Origin: Hedera helix
Taxonomy: Eukaryota; Streptophyta; Magnoliopsida; Apiales; Araliaceae
DNA length: 64,000 nucleotides
Direction of reading: 5' to 3'
NCBI GenBank assembly: GCA_947179155.2
Contig: OX359265.1
Span: 3,147,501-3,211,500 of the forward strand
The first letter of the stretch is position 1; the number at the start of each line of letters is the position of its first letter. A model generated the notes under the pieces. It did not search any database. It was not told the origin of the DNA and was given only the letters and a program-made list of their open reading frames with translations. The translations under genes were made by a program, and so were the position numbers. Shown one piece after another: positions 10,566 to 21,346 of the stretch.

Positions 10566-11329
10566 TTATGGGGTTGTTATTGAATTTTTGTCATAGTTAG
10601 TGAAATGGGTGTTACTAAATAAAGTATGTTGTTTTGATTTATTAGCTTAAATTAATATAAAACTTTTATTTGTATGGAGTTTTAGTTTTATTAGTTTTAG
10701 CGTTTAATTCTAATTTTTGGCATTGATTTATTTAACCAAGGTGGAACTAAAGCATATGTTTGTTCCACCAACGATTAATAAAATCGTTTCACTAGCACAA
10801 TAAAAGTCACTATTAAAGCTTGAGTTAGTCGGAACGTTTAACCATCGTCAACGACACTAAATTTATATAATAAAACAATCGAAAGTGACGGCTTTGATCG
10901 TCAAGAGATAATTTCGGCATGAGAGTAAATACAAATTTTAAAAAATGTTAACAATAGAGGCACTTAGAACTTAGTGACCAAATTTGGCATTATATTCTAC
11001 CTAGATTGTTAATCTTCCCTTTTATAGTTGATCGTCTCCTCTAACCGTTGTGGACATGCAACAGCTATGATTGGAGAAGTAACGAACGTTCCCACCATGT
11101 TCGATAACCTCCCTAACCTGCAAATTCAATGTTGGATGATAACTGTCCTGTCATTTAATCATCTGGGTATGGGGTTGTAACTGACCAAGCCTTTTAGGGT
11201 TGGAGCGCTAGACCAAAGGATTCAGGAATAAAACCCAATATGATTAGTCCATTTACTCTAGTAAAAATACGCAACCCAACATTACCCCAAACTCATTTAG
11301 CATATAAAATGCGGTGAAAAAGTAGAGGA

Positions 11330-12135
11330 AATTGTCTTCGGGAACCAAAAGAGATTTCAAACTGAAGTAAGAACTCATTCGGAAGCCCAGAGGTACTAGA
11401 CCAAAGGAAAAGCTTTTCGGGAGTTTTGAACATTCAACCGAAGAAAGAAGACTTTTTCGGGAGTTTAGAACATCCGACCGAAGAGAGAAGGCTTCTTTGG
11501 GAGTTTAGATCATTCGACCGAAGAGAGAAGGTTTCTTCGGGAGTTTAAAATATCTTACCAAAGAGATAAAAGGCTTATTCGAGAGTTTAGAACATCCAAG
11601 TGAAGAGAAAAAAGCTTCTTCAAGAGTTTATAACATTCAACTAAAGAGGAAATTCTTTCGGGATTCCAAGGACGTCAGATCGAAGACAAAAGTTAGGATT
11701 CTAAGGATGTCAGACCAAAGAGAAAAAACTCTTTCGGGAGCTCGAAGGCGTCAAACCGAGATGAAAGTTTCTTTAAGAGTCCAAGGATGTCGACCAAAAA
11801 GAGCTTCCAAAATTCGAGGATATCAGACCAAAGAATGATTCAGGAATCCTAGGATGTCAAACCGAAAAAAGCTTCATAAATCCAAGGATGTCAAACCGAA
11901 TAGAGCTTTTAGAATACGAGGATGTCTGACCGAATGACGTTCGAGAATCCGAGGATGTCAGACCGAAGGAAGCTTCGGGAATCCGAGGATGTCAGACCTA
12001 ATAAAGCTTCAAGAATCCGAGGATGCCAGACTGAAGAAAGCCTTTGGAATCCAAAGATGTCAGATCGAAGGAAGCTTCGTGAATCTGTGGATGTCAAACC
12101 GATGGAAGCTTTTGAAATCCAAGGAAAGATATTCC
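11330..12135. repeat. Degenerate ~35-55-bp tandem array in the second gypsy element
   Basis: Units follow a pattern like GGATGTCAGACCGAAG, then GAAGCTTCGGGAATCCGA, with more diverged longer units toward the left (TTCGGGAGTTTAGAACAT types). The best copy, at 11963-11978, is CCGAAG-GAAG-CTTCGG, a perfect 6-bp hairpin. Several neighbours keep shorter versions of the pairing. The array lies between gag and the 3' LTR. It produces spurious small ORFs on both strands. Confidence 0.85.
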
Positions 12136-12281
12136 CTCAGTAAGGGAATCAAACATTTTCAGAAACATGTCAATAGTCTGAGCCTTATGGTTACCTAGGA
12201 ACCATATCTCTTCCCCCGACCCTATTGCTTTTGGGATTTCATCTCTGATGATAATCATCATCGAATTTCGAAGTATCCTAA

Positions 12282-12900
12282 AGATCAACAAGGGCTTCTT
12301 CCATCTCTATGAACTTATCTGCAGTTGTGTAGGCTTCGGTAAGAGATTGAGGTGCTTTGAGGATGATTTCTTCAATCAAGTGGCTGAATTTATCTACATC
12401 CAATCCCATTATTAAAAACTGCATTGTATGTACCGAATCTATGACAAGAATTTTGGACACTGCCTCCATGAATCTCTTCATAAACAGTTAAAGAGACTCA
12501 TTTACTTTTTGTCTCACCCGCAACAGTGAGGTAATCATCTTTGCACGCCTTTCGTTGTCATTGAAACACATGTGAAATTGACCCTGTAGCTTTTCCTATG
12601 AGTTAGTTGAACTAAGAGGGAGAGATAATCCACTATCTTGTAGTCTTTGTCAAGGTGGAGATGAAGAGATGGCACATCCCCGCTGCATCATATCCATGAA
12701 ACTGCATCACCCGCTCAAAAGAATAAGTGTGATCATGGGGATCATCAGTTCCATCATATTCCTTCAAGACTATCACCTTGAGAGACAAATCAATGGGCGC
12801 TTCCTCAAGCTCATTGATAAAATGAGATGAATAAGTTTCTTGCTAGTAGCCTCGACACTTCTCTTAAAGGTTTTTGGCCCGGACGATTCACTAACCTAAC
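12282..12900 (-). pseudogene. Decayed gypsy gag in the second element
   Basis: Minus-strand pieces in shifting frames resemble retrotransposon gag: a segment like LKEYDGTDDPHDHTYSFERVMQFHGYDAAGMC near 12670-12780 (split here by the motif YDGTDDP), then LIEEIILKAPQSLTEAYTTADKFIEMEEA at 12290-12400. Several stop codons and frameshifts separate the pieces. The order and spacing match the retrotransposon gag domain of plant Ty3/gypsy elements. Not expected to make protein. Confidence 0.7.
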
Positions 12901-13766
12901 TATCCCGGCGCTGTCGTTGCTATTGCTCACCACCTCTGCGACGTGGCAAAGTTCTGGACCTTCGTTTTTGACCCTCAAAACTTGAGGACTGGACAATGAT
13001 TTCTTTTTTATCTTGCCAAGAAAGATGACGGGCTGTTTGGGACAGAGCTCCTTGTTCATCTCTCAAAATATTCTCAGTTTTCTCCAAGTTTGTAAATTAT
13101 TTTTCGAGCTCCTCTCGTTGGAGTTGAAGACCTCTCTTTTGGTCTTAGACTTCCCGTAGGCGACTCTGCTTGTCCACACATTCGATCAATGAGACTGCAA
13201 ACATGACTCCCTACGGGAAAGTTCATGATGATTATGGTTATGGGGATTGATAGACATTTTTGGTTGAAAACTTGGTCAAGGGACCCTCCTTCTAGCGTCA
13301 AAATTAACGCTGGAATTAGTCGAGACGTTTAACCACCGTCAACGACACTAAATCTGCACAATGAAACAGCCGAATGCTTAACGACTTGGACTGTCGGGAG
13401 ATAGCTCTGACATGAGAGTAAGTACAGATCTCAAGAAATGTTAACAATAGAGGCACTCAGAGCTTAGTAGACAAATTTTGCATTAGATTATACCTGAATT
13501 GTTAACCTTCCCTTTTATAGTTACCCCTTTCCTCTAACAGTTGTGGACACGCAACAATTATGATTGGAGAATTAACACACGTTCCCACCATGTTCGATAA
13601 CCTCCATAACCTGCGGATTTAATATTGGATGGTAACTACCATGTCATTTCCTATGGGACTGTAACTGACCAAGCTTTTAGGGTTAGTGCGCTAAGCCAAA
13701 TGGGCTTCAAGAATAAGGCCCAATATGATTAGTCCACTTACTCTAGTAAAACTATGCAACCCAACA

Positions 13767-14493
13767 TGTACCAAACAAACGGTCATGATGAATATCTTTG
13801 CAAAAATTCACTGAATTCAATTAAATATTTTGACCCAAAAAAAATATTATTAAATTAACTATACAATCAACGATATTCTTATAATCGACACTTAACATAT
13901 ACTATTATTTTACTATGACAATATTAGTTGTCAATATTTTAGATTTTGAGAATTGATATTTTTATATGTGAAATTTTATATTTTCACAAGATCATTTTTA
14001 CATTAACGTGAAATTCATTTGTTATTCATGTATAATTTTTTTTTTATAAAACTATCAATTTTATTTATAAAAATATCAATTCACTCTTCTTGGTTAGCAT
14101 TTGCGGCACCAACTTCCAATTGAAGTCCACGATCTCTAAGTTACGAATTTTGCATGGCAACAGCATTCATCACACCAACTATCTGAGCGATCCATGTCAC
14201 TGTTTTGTCAAACAAGTAACAACTATATTTATTCTTCATTTAAACGGCGTTGATCCATGTCACTGTTTGTCTAACAAGTAAGAACTACATTTATTCTTCA
14301 TTTAAACGGCGTTTTGTTTGGAATAGGTTGCTCTCAATTTCCAATAATTGATGTGCAATTCGTACGTTAGCCAGCTGCTAAAACGCCATCCTAGCCTCCC
14401 CAAAATACAAAATTATTTACATATTTAATTTCAAAATACTTCAACTCCACCTAATCATCTGCCAAGTGGTCTCAAAATTTGCTATTACTGATA
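13767..14493. other. AT-rich spacer between two gypsy elements
   Basis: No gene seen. A tandem duplication of about 62 bases (units from 14189 and 14250, each with CCATGTCACTGTTTtGTC and ending CATTTAAACGGCGTT) is the only structure. Confidence 0.6.
14189..14312. repeat. Two tandem ~62-base units
   Basis: Two nearly identical head-to-tail copies, each containing GATCCATGTCACTG, CAAGTAA and TTTAAACGGCGTT. Probably a local duplication. Confidence 0.8.
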
Positions 14494-15165
14494 GAGTTAA
14501 ATTATACGATATTTTTATTCCCTAATACTTAATTTTTATATTTATTGTATGCTTAAATGTTTAATTATTTAACTTATTTTGGTTTTAATAGGTTTTATAG
14601 GATTTTAGTTAATTTATGTTAATTTAGGTAATTTTATAGTATTTTTATATTTCTTTTTATTTATGTGCTTTTATTTATTTTTAGTATTTTAAGTGTTTTA
14701 TTAATTATTATGTGTTTTTATTATTTTTAGTATTTTTATATTATTTTTATTTATTTTTAACTATTTTATATTTTATTTTGTAGGAAAAATAAGCTTTGGG
14801 GGTAATTTCGTAAAATCTGCAAAGACCGGGGGCAATTCTGTAAATTTCGGAAAAGTTGGTCGGCCCGCTGAATGTGCGCGGATGGAGAGTAAGCCGCAAG
14901 GAGAAAAATGACGTCGTTTTGGTCTAAGCGGAAGAAACAGGCTTCGCGCAATGCGCGGATGTGGTCGGTTGGCACGGGCGCGTGGATGACACGCGCCAAC
15001 GGGAAAAAAAAGAAAAAGCGCGTGGCGTGGCGGCTGGGCTGCAGTTTTCTCTCTCCTTGCCACGTGGCAGCGCGTAGAGCAGCAGTTTTCTTCCTTTTCC
15101 TTCCTTATTTTGGATTTTCTACACTGCAATGCAACAAATCAGTAGAATTAAAGTCCAATTTTACC

Positions 15166-15879
15166 GATAGGAGCATGATCGATGCTGCCAGTGGGGAAGC
15201 TTTAGTGGACAAAACGCCCGAAGCTGCAAGGAACTTGATTGCGAACATGGCGGCTAACTCCCAACAATTCGGCACTAGGCTTAATTTTACGTCCCACAAT
15301 GTCAATGAGGTGGAAATTTCTTCACTTAAAGAATAAATGGCTAGTCTAACTTCTCTTGTTCGTCAAATGGCTGTAGGTAATACACAACAAGTGAAGGCTT
15401 GTGGGATTTGTGCTGTAGTAGGACATCCAACAGATATGTGCCCCACTTTTCAAAAGGAGTCCTATGAACAAGTACATGCAGCATGTGGTTTTCCTGGTCA
15501 ACTACAAAGGAAATATGATCCTTACGCGAACACGTACAACTCAGGTTGGAGAGATCATCCGAATTTCGGCTATGGAAATCCACAAGGGAATCCATCTGCG
15601 ACTCAAAATTTCTCAAGCTACCAACAATACAAGCAGCCATATCCTAACAAACAACAGTGCCAAACATCTGATTCTCATATGTCTTTGGAGGATATAATTA
15701 CACAACTTAGCACTAACACTTTGCAATTTCAACAGGAAACGAAGGAAAATATACAGAATTTAACTACACAGATGGGACAAATGACAAGTACCATCAGTAA
15801 ATTGGAGGGCAAAATTCTGAAAAAGTACCCTCGCCAACAATGGCGAATCCAAAAGCAAATGTTAGTGCAATCACGTTGA
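15166..15879 (+). pseudogene. Gypsy gag fragment with in-frame stop
   Basis: One reading frame contains IDAASGEALVDKTPEAARNL and MAANSQQFGTR, then an in-frame TAA at 15334-15336. It continues as MASLTSLVRQMAVG, a CX2CX4HX4C zinc knuckle (CGICAVVGHPTDMC), and the YDPYANTYNSGWRDHPN stretch. These are standard landmarks of gag in the large plant gypsy group whose protease carries AITLRSGK. The N-terminal half of gag is missing. The frame ends by a frameshift after an A-run at 15818-15824 that separates it from the protease frame. Confidence 0.85.
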
Positions 15880-16865
15880 GAAGCGGTAAAGAGATCGAAA
15901 CTCCAGCAAAGACAGAGTCTGCACCAAAAGAGCCAAGCAAAGTTGAAGTAGACAACAAGGAGGTAGACAACAGTCAAGAGGACGACAGTGTTCTAGGCGA
16001 AAATGGTACTCCTAAGCATAAATTTTCACCTCTATCTGAGTATAAACCGGTACCCCATTTCCCTCTTGCTTTAACAGAAAAAAGAACGTATGAGAAAAAA
16101 TCAGATTTATATGAGACTTTTCATAATTGCGATGTCAAAATTCCATTGTTAGATGTTATTAAACAAGTACCTCGTTTTGCTAGATTTCTGAAAGAATTGT
16201 GTACACATAAGAGAAAGCAAGCACTTAAAAAATATGAAAAGGTACAAGTAAGTAAGAATGTATCTGTCGTAATTCAAAGAAAACTCCCTACAAAATGCCA
16301 AGATCCAGGAATGTTTACTATCCCTTGCAAGATAGGTGACACGAGATTTGAAAAGGCCATGTTAGATCTAGGAGCATCTATTAATGTCATGCCATATTCT
16401 ATATATGCTTCTTTGCAACTTGAACCTTTAAATAGAGCTGGTACTGTGATTCAGTTGGCTGATAGGTCTAACACTTATCCTAAGGGTATAGTAGAGGATG
16501 TTCTTGTGCAAGTAGATAATTTAATTTTTCCTGCTGATTTTTATGTGCTTGATATGGAAAATGGTGATCAAAATACTCCTATTTTGTTGGGAAGACCTTT
16601 CTTAAAGACTTCCAAGACTAAGATCGATGTTCATAGTGGGACACTGACAATGGAGTTTGATGACGAAATTGTTAAATTTAATATTTTTGATGCCATGAAA
16701 TGTCATAATCTTGTTTACTCCGTTGATGTGATTGATTCTTTAGCAGCAAAAGTTTCTAAAACTGATGAAAATGGTAAATTGAAAACGACATTTAGTCCGA
16801 ATCTTGGGAAAGAGAAAGAGGAGTTAGTTTTGAATGCTGATTTAAAGAAAACTGTTGTGGTGTGA
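15840..16865 (+). CDS. Retrotransposon protease region (341 aa)
   Basis: An intact frame starting with ANPKANVSAITLRSGKEIET, the landmark before the protease in Athila/Tat-type gypsy proteins. The retropepsin part is near residues 160-260: LDLGASINVMPYSIY carries the catalytic DLGAS (D-L-G in place of the usual D-T/S-G, which is common in this group). It is followed by VIQLADRSNTYPKG, VLVQVDNLIFPADFYVLDME and PILLGRPFLKT. It should cleave the element polyprotein, but here it is cut off from gag by a frameshift and has no pol after it. The ATG at 15840 is probably an internal codon of an original gag-pol frame rather than a true start. Expression is doubtful. Confidence 0.8.
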   Translation: MANPKANVSAITLRSGKEIETPAKTESAPKEPSKVEVDNKEVDNSQEDDSVLGENGTPKHKFSPLSEYKPVPHFPLALTEKRTYEKKSDLYETFHNCDVKIPLLDVIKQVPRFARFLKELCTHKRKQALKKYEKVQVSKNVSVVIQRKLPTKCQDPGMFTIPCKIGDTRFEKAMLDLGASINVMPYSIYASLQLEPLNRAGTVIQLADRSNTYPKGIVEDVLVQVDNLIFPADFYVLDMENGDQNTPILLGRPFLKTSKTKIDVHSGTLTMEFDDEIVKFNIFDAMKCHNLVYSVDVIDSLAAKVSKTDENGKLKTTFSPNLGKEKEELVLNADLKKTVVV

Positions 16866-17101
16866 ATGATTCTTCGAACACATGTAATGATCCATATTTT
16901 GACTTACCAGTTCCTAACAAGAAATCTTTACCTTTTGTTTTGCAGGATTACATTCCAGATTTGAAGCCTCTCCCTAATCGTCTCGAATATATGTTCATTA
17001 AAGAGGGAGTAGAACCTTCATATCAACTGCAAGGGAGTTTTAACAAGACTATGATAAATGGAGTAAAGATGGATGAAATGGTCAAAATTCAAGAGGAATG
17101 A
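16862..17101 (+). pseudogene. Linker remnant after the protease
   Basis: This frame overlaps the protease stop by four bases. It contains DYIPDLKPLPNRLEYMFIKE, which resembles the ELKPLPxxLKYxFL linker found just before the reverse transcriptase in plant gypsy proteins. The frame then ends after about 20 more unmatched codons, so the pol deletion junction is probably near 17010-17040. Confidence 0.6.
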
Positions 17102-17156
17102 GTAACGTAGTGTTTACGCATGTTGTCCAGCCAATGACAATAAGCAAAAGGCGCTG

Positions 17157-17174
17157 CTTGGGAGGCAACCCAAG
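17157..17174 (+). promoter_or_regulatory. Conserved hairpin CTTGGG-AGGCAA-CCCAAG
   Basis: A perfect 6-bp stem with a 6-base loop, in the context GCGCTGCTTGGGAGGCAACC. I have seen this motif just downstream of pol in many plant gypsy elements; its function is unknown to me. It would lie in the 3' untranslated part of the element RNA. Confidence 0.6.
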
Positions 17175-17270
17175 AAAACAGATTTGCATTTCTTTTCCTT
17201 TTTCTTTTTATATTTATTTGTGTCTTTTTCTTTGCATTTTATTTTACATTGGGGACAATATAAATTTTAA

Positions 17271-17285
17271 GTGTGGGGGAAGGGA
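17271..17285 (+). other. Polypurine tract of the third gypsy element
   Basis: GTGTGGGGGAAGGGA follows CATTGGGGACAATATAA, the usual lead-in to the polypurine tract and 3' LTR of this retrotransposon group. The LTR start itself is not clear. Confidence 0.55.
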
Positions 17286-18579
17286 TTTAGGATATTTATT
17301 TTATTTTTAAGAATTTTAAAATTTTGTTTTAATTTTTTTTTAAAAAAATAAAAATTTAGGGAATTTTAAAATTTTGAATTTTTGAATTTTGTGGGTATAT
17401 TCACTGCAAACCCTCACGAGACAAAACTCGTCCACTTGGGGGTAACCTTGGGGTTTAAAGGCTTGTTGCACATGCTAAGTGTAACCGTGTTTCCTACGAA
17501 AATGGGGTAGTTCTTTATTTTATTTTTAGGATGTGTCGCTTGAGCAATGAGTTAATTGAATTTTAATTTTTAGCCAATGATAAAATTTTGATTTTTATTT
17601 AATAACTCTTGAAAAAATGATAAATTTTTGCTTAGTCTGAATTTTGACTAATTATTGATAATTACTTTGTTTGAGATTCTTTAAATTTTTATGCACTTAT
17701 ATCCATTTGTTTGAACTAATTTTAATTAAGAAAAAGTTTATGTGGTTAAATGCTTATGAAAGATATTTTTGAGCTCTATATCTTATTATGAGTAGTTAAA
17801 TTATTTTTCTTGGTTTAAGTCATTGAAGCCATCAAGATTTATATACTGTGATATCTAATTTATTTTAATTGTTCAATTTATATTTTGGGTATTGAATATT
17901 TTTATGTGTTTAATTTTATGATTAATTCGTTTAATTGCTAGGATGCATACTAGTTTATTATTCGTTGAAATCTACTGCTAAATTAAATATCAAATCCGTA
18001 ATTGTTTGGTCACTTTAATTTGTGAAGCAACTAAGATTAATAATTATTTTGCTTATCAAAATATTGTTATATCTTAGGAAAAATATTTATCTAGATTAAA
18101 TGCAGACGCTTGGATTGTGTTGTTTAATTCAACGATCTCTCTATTTATTTATGCTGCTACTAGGTTAAATCTTTAGCGCTTGTCTGAGATTATTTAGTAA
18201 TAAGGGTTATTTAGATCGCTTGTTTCTGCTTAACTAAAATTAAGGAGAGATAGGAAAATTATTCGAATGGGAGTAATTATTCAACGTTGAATATTTAAAA
18301 TATGAATTGATTTATTCTTGCATCAGTGATCAGTTGTAAATTGTTGATGGTGGATGTTGACTTAAACCAAGGTTTTTTCTTCTTATTTATTTCTTGAATA
18401 TTTATTTTTGTTAATTTTATTTAAATTATTTCTTTAATTACAAAATCCCCCTATTTTTATTTGCAAAAATATAAAATTAAATTAATCATTCTCTGTGGGA
18501 TCGACTCTTGCTTACACTACTACATTAATATTTTTTCAAAGTAAGATTTTATTTTTTGGTACTTGCGACATCACACCAA

Positions 18580-18965
18580 TTACTCCATTCGTTTCACAAA
18601 ACGAAATACCTTGATTTTTTTTCAAATCAATTTGCGAATTCAAAATTATAATGAATTTATTTGATTTTATACATCAGTGAATATTATAGACAACTTACAA
18701 AGTATAACTGAATGCAAACTTATTATTTTAAAATTAGACTTAATGACTAAAAAAGTCAACCATTTCACACATGTTATCAATTTAATTCAATATAAACTTT
18801 TTTTAACAGATTAAATATTATACTCCTAAAAATCTTCTCAAAATATTAAAAAACGCACTAGAGTTCAATCTATAGTTTGACTTTTATTAAGGTGCCTGTT
18901 GATGCGTAATTTAAAAAAATATATATAAATGATATGTATTTTATTAATCTTATCATGTACTATAT
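18580..18965 (+). repeat. Dispersed AT-rich repeat, copy 1
   Basis: Starts around CCATTCGTTTCACAAAACG and ends ATTTTATTAATCTTATCATG. A diverged copy in reverse orientation lies at 22480-22765. The shared ends suggest a MITE-like family of 280-390 bases; I could not fix its TSD. Confidence 0.55.
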
Positions 18966-19260
18966 TAAAAAACTCACAAAACATACCCACGTGCAAATCA
19001 CGTGATCTTATCTTTATCAATATTTAGGGGGGAAACATATTCCTGATAGATTATTTCACTTCAATCAACAAATCGAAGCTAGGCACTCAAATTAGGGCTT
19101 CCTAAACTGCAGCCAGACAAGGTGATTCCAAACAAGAACTTCATTAGACAAACGACGCAAGGTATTAATTATTAAAGCCAACAAAACTAATAGCATTTGA
19201 AAGAAAATCACAGCGCAACACAATTTCATATTCTTCCATCGAATCTGAGTCCCAATTTGG

Positions 19261-19769
19261 AGGAATGAACGAGTGTTATTGAGGATTGAAAGCCCTTCCA
19301 AGATCTTCATGAACATTAAAGAATACTCGAAGGAGATCATAGTTTGTCCGAAAACAAAGGTATTGTTTTCCTTAGTAGCAACCAACCAGGGGCGAAACTG
19401 CATCTGATATTGTGGGTCAATTGACCCTACTGAAAAATAATAATTGTTTTATAATGTAGGGTAATTTTAAAATTTTTAAGTATTATATATAAATTCAAAC
19501 CACTCAAATTTTATAAATTTTTTATTATACGGGATCAAATTAAAATTTTATAATTTTGTCAATCAAATTTTAACTACATATGACTCATATACTCTCAATA
19601 TATGTATCTCTCTTTATAATATTTTAAAACTAAATAATAATCTAATTTATATTATTTTTTAAAATAATTAATAAATTAATTAATTATGAACAATTGTGAT
19701 TAGAAAAATCTATTATGAGTTAATATAATGTATGTATACCATATATTATTAATTATTATATTGTCATTG

Positions 19770-19836
<67 letters not shown>

Positions 19837-20365
19837 TGACCCGAAAATACAAAACTATTATTAAAAATAGCTCGGGAACGCTACCTCTGAATGACTGAAT
19901 CCCAGTCAAATTATTTATAGCTTAGTAATAATTTTGACTCAACTGAAAAATAGTTCCGCCTTCGCCACTGCAACCAACTGCAATTGCTATTTTTTCTTTC
20001 TAAATTAATAATTTCATCTTGCAGGAATGTGCAACCCAATGCGATTATTTTGAATTTACTGGTAGGTCTAAAGAGGTTATTACGGAGTTGAAAATGAAGA
20101 ACACGGAGCTTGATGCAGAACTTTGGAAGCTAAAACAAGTAAAGAAGATTGGGCTGGATCTTGGAAAAGAAATGTTGAAATGAAAAACCAAAGTTTCAAA
20201 GTTCAAAACAAAGAAATTGAAGATGAAAAATGGCTAGGAGAAAAAAATGCAGCTTTTGCATCAAAGGAGAAGTACATTATCATAATTTTATTTATTTCAG
20301 TGTACTTGGTCATTGCGAGCTTAGTGAAAAAGAATGAGAAATTTGGCATTATGTATTTGTCTTAA
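19261..20365 (+). pseudogene. Broken GRF-zinc-finger-like gene with coiled coil and C-terminal membrane segment
   Basis: A partial exon at 19261-19359 ends ..EIIVCPKTK and a GT donor. A TTGCAG acceptor at 20019-20024 leads into ECATQCDYFEFTG, then a charged, leucine-spaced helix (ELKMKNTELDAELWKLKQ). After a frameshift near 20178 the reading continues as KNQSFKVQNKEIEDEKWL and a hydrophobic stretch IIIILFISVYLVIASLV before the stop at 20365. A C-x-C...CDYFEF core followed by a coiled coil and a C-terminal membrane segment is the plan of plant GRF-type zinc-finger proteins. The first cysteines and the NPGRRF core are not recognisable, so the assignment is tentative. The intron holds a hAT-type MITE (19387-19970). 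Stops upstream of 19261 and the frameshift mean no intact protein. Confidence 0.4.
19387..19970 (-). mobile_element. hAT-type MITE with 8-bp TSD CAACCAAC
   Basis: Exact 8-bp TSD at 19379-19386 and 19971-19978. Terminal repeats are CAGGGGCGAA at the left and, on the minus strand, CAGTGGCGAAGGCGGAAC at the right. The 584-base interior has no coding frame and holds a (TA)n run at 19772-19832. A related copy lies at 21347-21851 in opposite orientation. Confidence 0.85.
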
Positions 20366-20380
20366 TTGTGTTTTGTAGAT

Positions 20381-21338
20381 GGGACGATTATGTACTTTTC
20401 TGTAATATGGGATTATGCATACTCTAAAGGGTATGTTTTTAGTTTGGATAAATGATTTTTCTCTCTGAAGAATTGTTTTATTTTGTTGACTTTTTGATGA
20501 ATGTCATGGAAAATTTGACAATTTTATGTGATGATAACTATATTTCTTTTGATCTGATTCACTGAACCATGCCCTTCATATTTCCAGTTGTTCAAGGTGC
20601 ATTTGTTTAGATGATGAACTGTGGTTCCATTTGACATTAGAAAATTGAGTCGGTAGACCCAACATCCCCCTGGTTATGTTTTTAAATTTGGAAAAAATGA
20701 CGTTGATACTTTCTTGATAATGTTTTGAATAACATCTTTTTAATCTTACCAGCATTTAGACCAGGTTTATGAATGTCATTCAGTTGGTGGTAATGCAATT
20801 TTTGATGGGGAATGAAGCCTATGGATTAATAGTTTACATAAAAAGTAGAGAGAGAAATTATGGATCCTTGAACAATCTCAGCAGTAGCAGATTCTAATAA
20901 CATGCAGAATATAAGAACTAAGAAGTTATTTCTCTTAACATTCCACTAAGACGCGAGTACTTAAAAGCAACTCATCGAAAAGAGGAAGCCATAAACTAAA
21001 ACTCAACACCACAGTGCTAGCAGATAAATATCAAAAGTTAACAAGTTGTCCAAAATAATGATTTATAATATGATAACTCAAGGCATAATCGGCAACAAAA
21101 ACCAACAAACTAGCTGTTCGCAATCAACAATTACTATCTATTAATAACATAAGTTTAGCCACATATCGGCTACAAAACAATCAGGAGAGGTTCACAAGCA
21201 TTAATTAATCATTGTGTTTTAACCAAATATCAAACTAAGTTCATCGATGGCCTATTGTCTTCATGATGCTCTCTCCTTCTTTATTTTTTGGGTCTTCGTA
21301 GTAATCTCCTTTTTTTAGGTGGCAAAACAGGTTCAATA
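20381..21338. other. Non-coding spacer
   Basis: Downstream of the broken gene. No coding frame, no repeat family recognised. Composition is ordinary plant intergenic. Confidence 0.5.
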
Positions 21339-21346
21339 GTACTCAT

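Larger units (their letters stand above)
10812..13766 (-). mobile_element. Second gypsy-type element with two LTRs, no pol
   Basis: Two direct LTR copies bracket about 2 kb of internal sequence: roughly 10812-11281 and 13302-13766. They share long stretches, including GTTTAACCATCGTCAACGAC or its variant, GTTCCCACCATGTTCGATAA and the outer end GCAACCCAACA. On the minus strand each starts TGTTGGGTTGC and has a CTATAAAAGGG TATA box. A possible primer-binding site is at 13283-13303 (TTTTGACGCTAGAAGGAGGG on the minus strand). I could not identify a matching TSD. Inside are a decayed gag and a tandem array; pol is absent. LTR ends are approximate by about 10 bases. Confidence 0.8.
14494..18571 (+). 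mobile_element. Third gypsy-type element: gag-protease present, reverse transcriptase and integrase absent
   Basis: The left end (TGATAGAGTTAAATTATACG) and GC-rich promoter-like stretch to about 15130 look like an LTR start and U3. The right end keeps the CTCTGTGGGATCGACTCTTGC block (18493-18513) that in plant gypsy elements sits at an LTR end. Between them are gag, protease, a short linker, a hairpin motif, and a polypurine tract near 17271-17285. I could not align the left and right LTR regions, so at least one is truncated or rearranged. The primer-binding site and gag N-terminus are missing, and pol is deleted between 17000 and 17145. Confidence 0.7.

Noticed and set aside
11909..12198. 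Short ORFs with repeated MSD/ESED-like motifs
   Set aside because: Translations of the tandem array on both strands.
19700..19909. IYIYIY-rich frames here and at 36864-37110 and 38280-38504
   Set aside because: Translations of (TA)n microsatellites.
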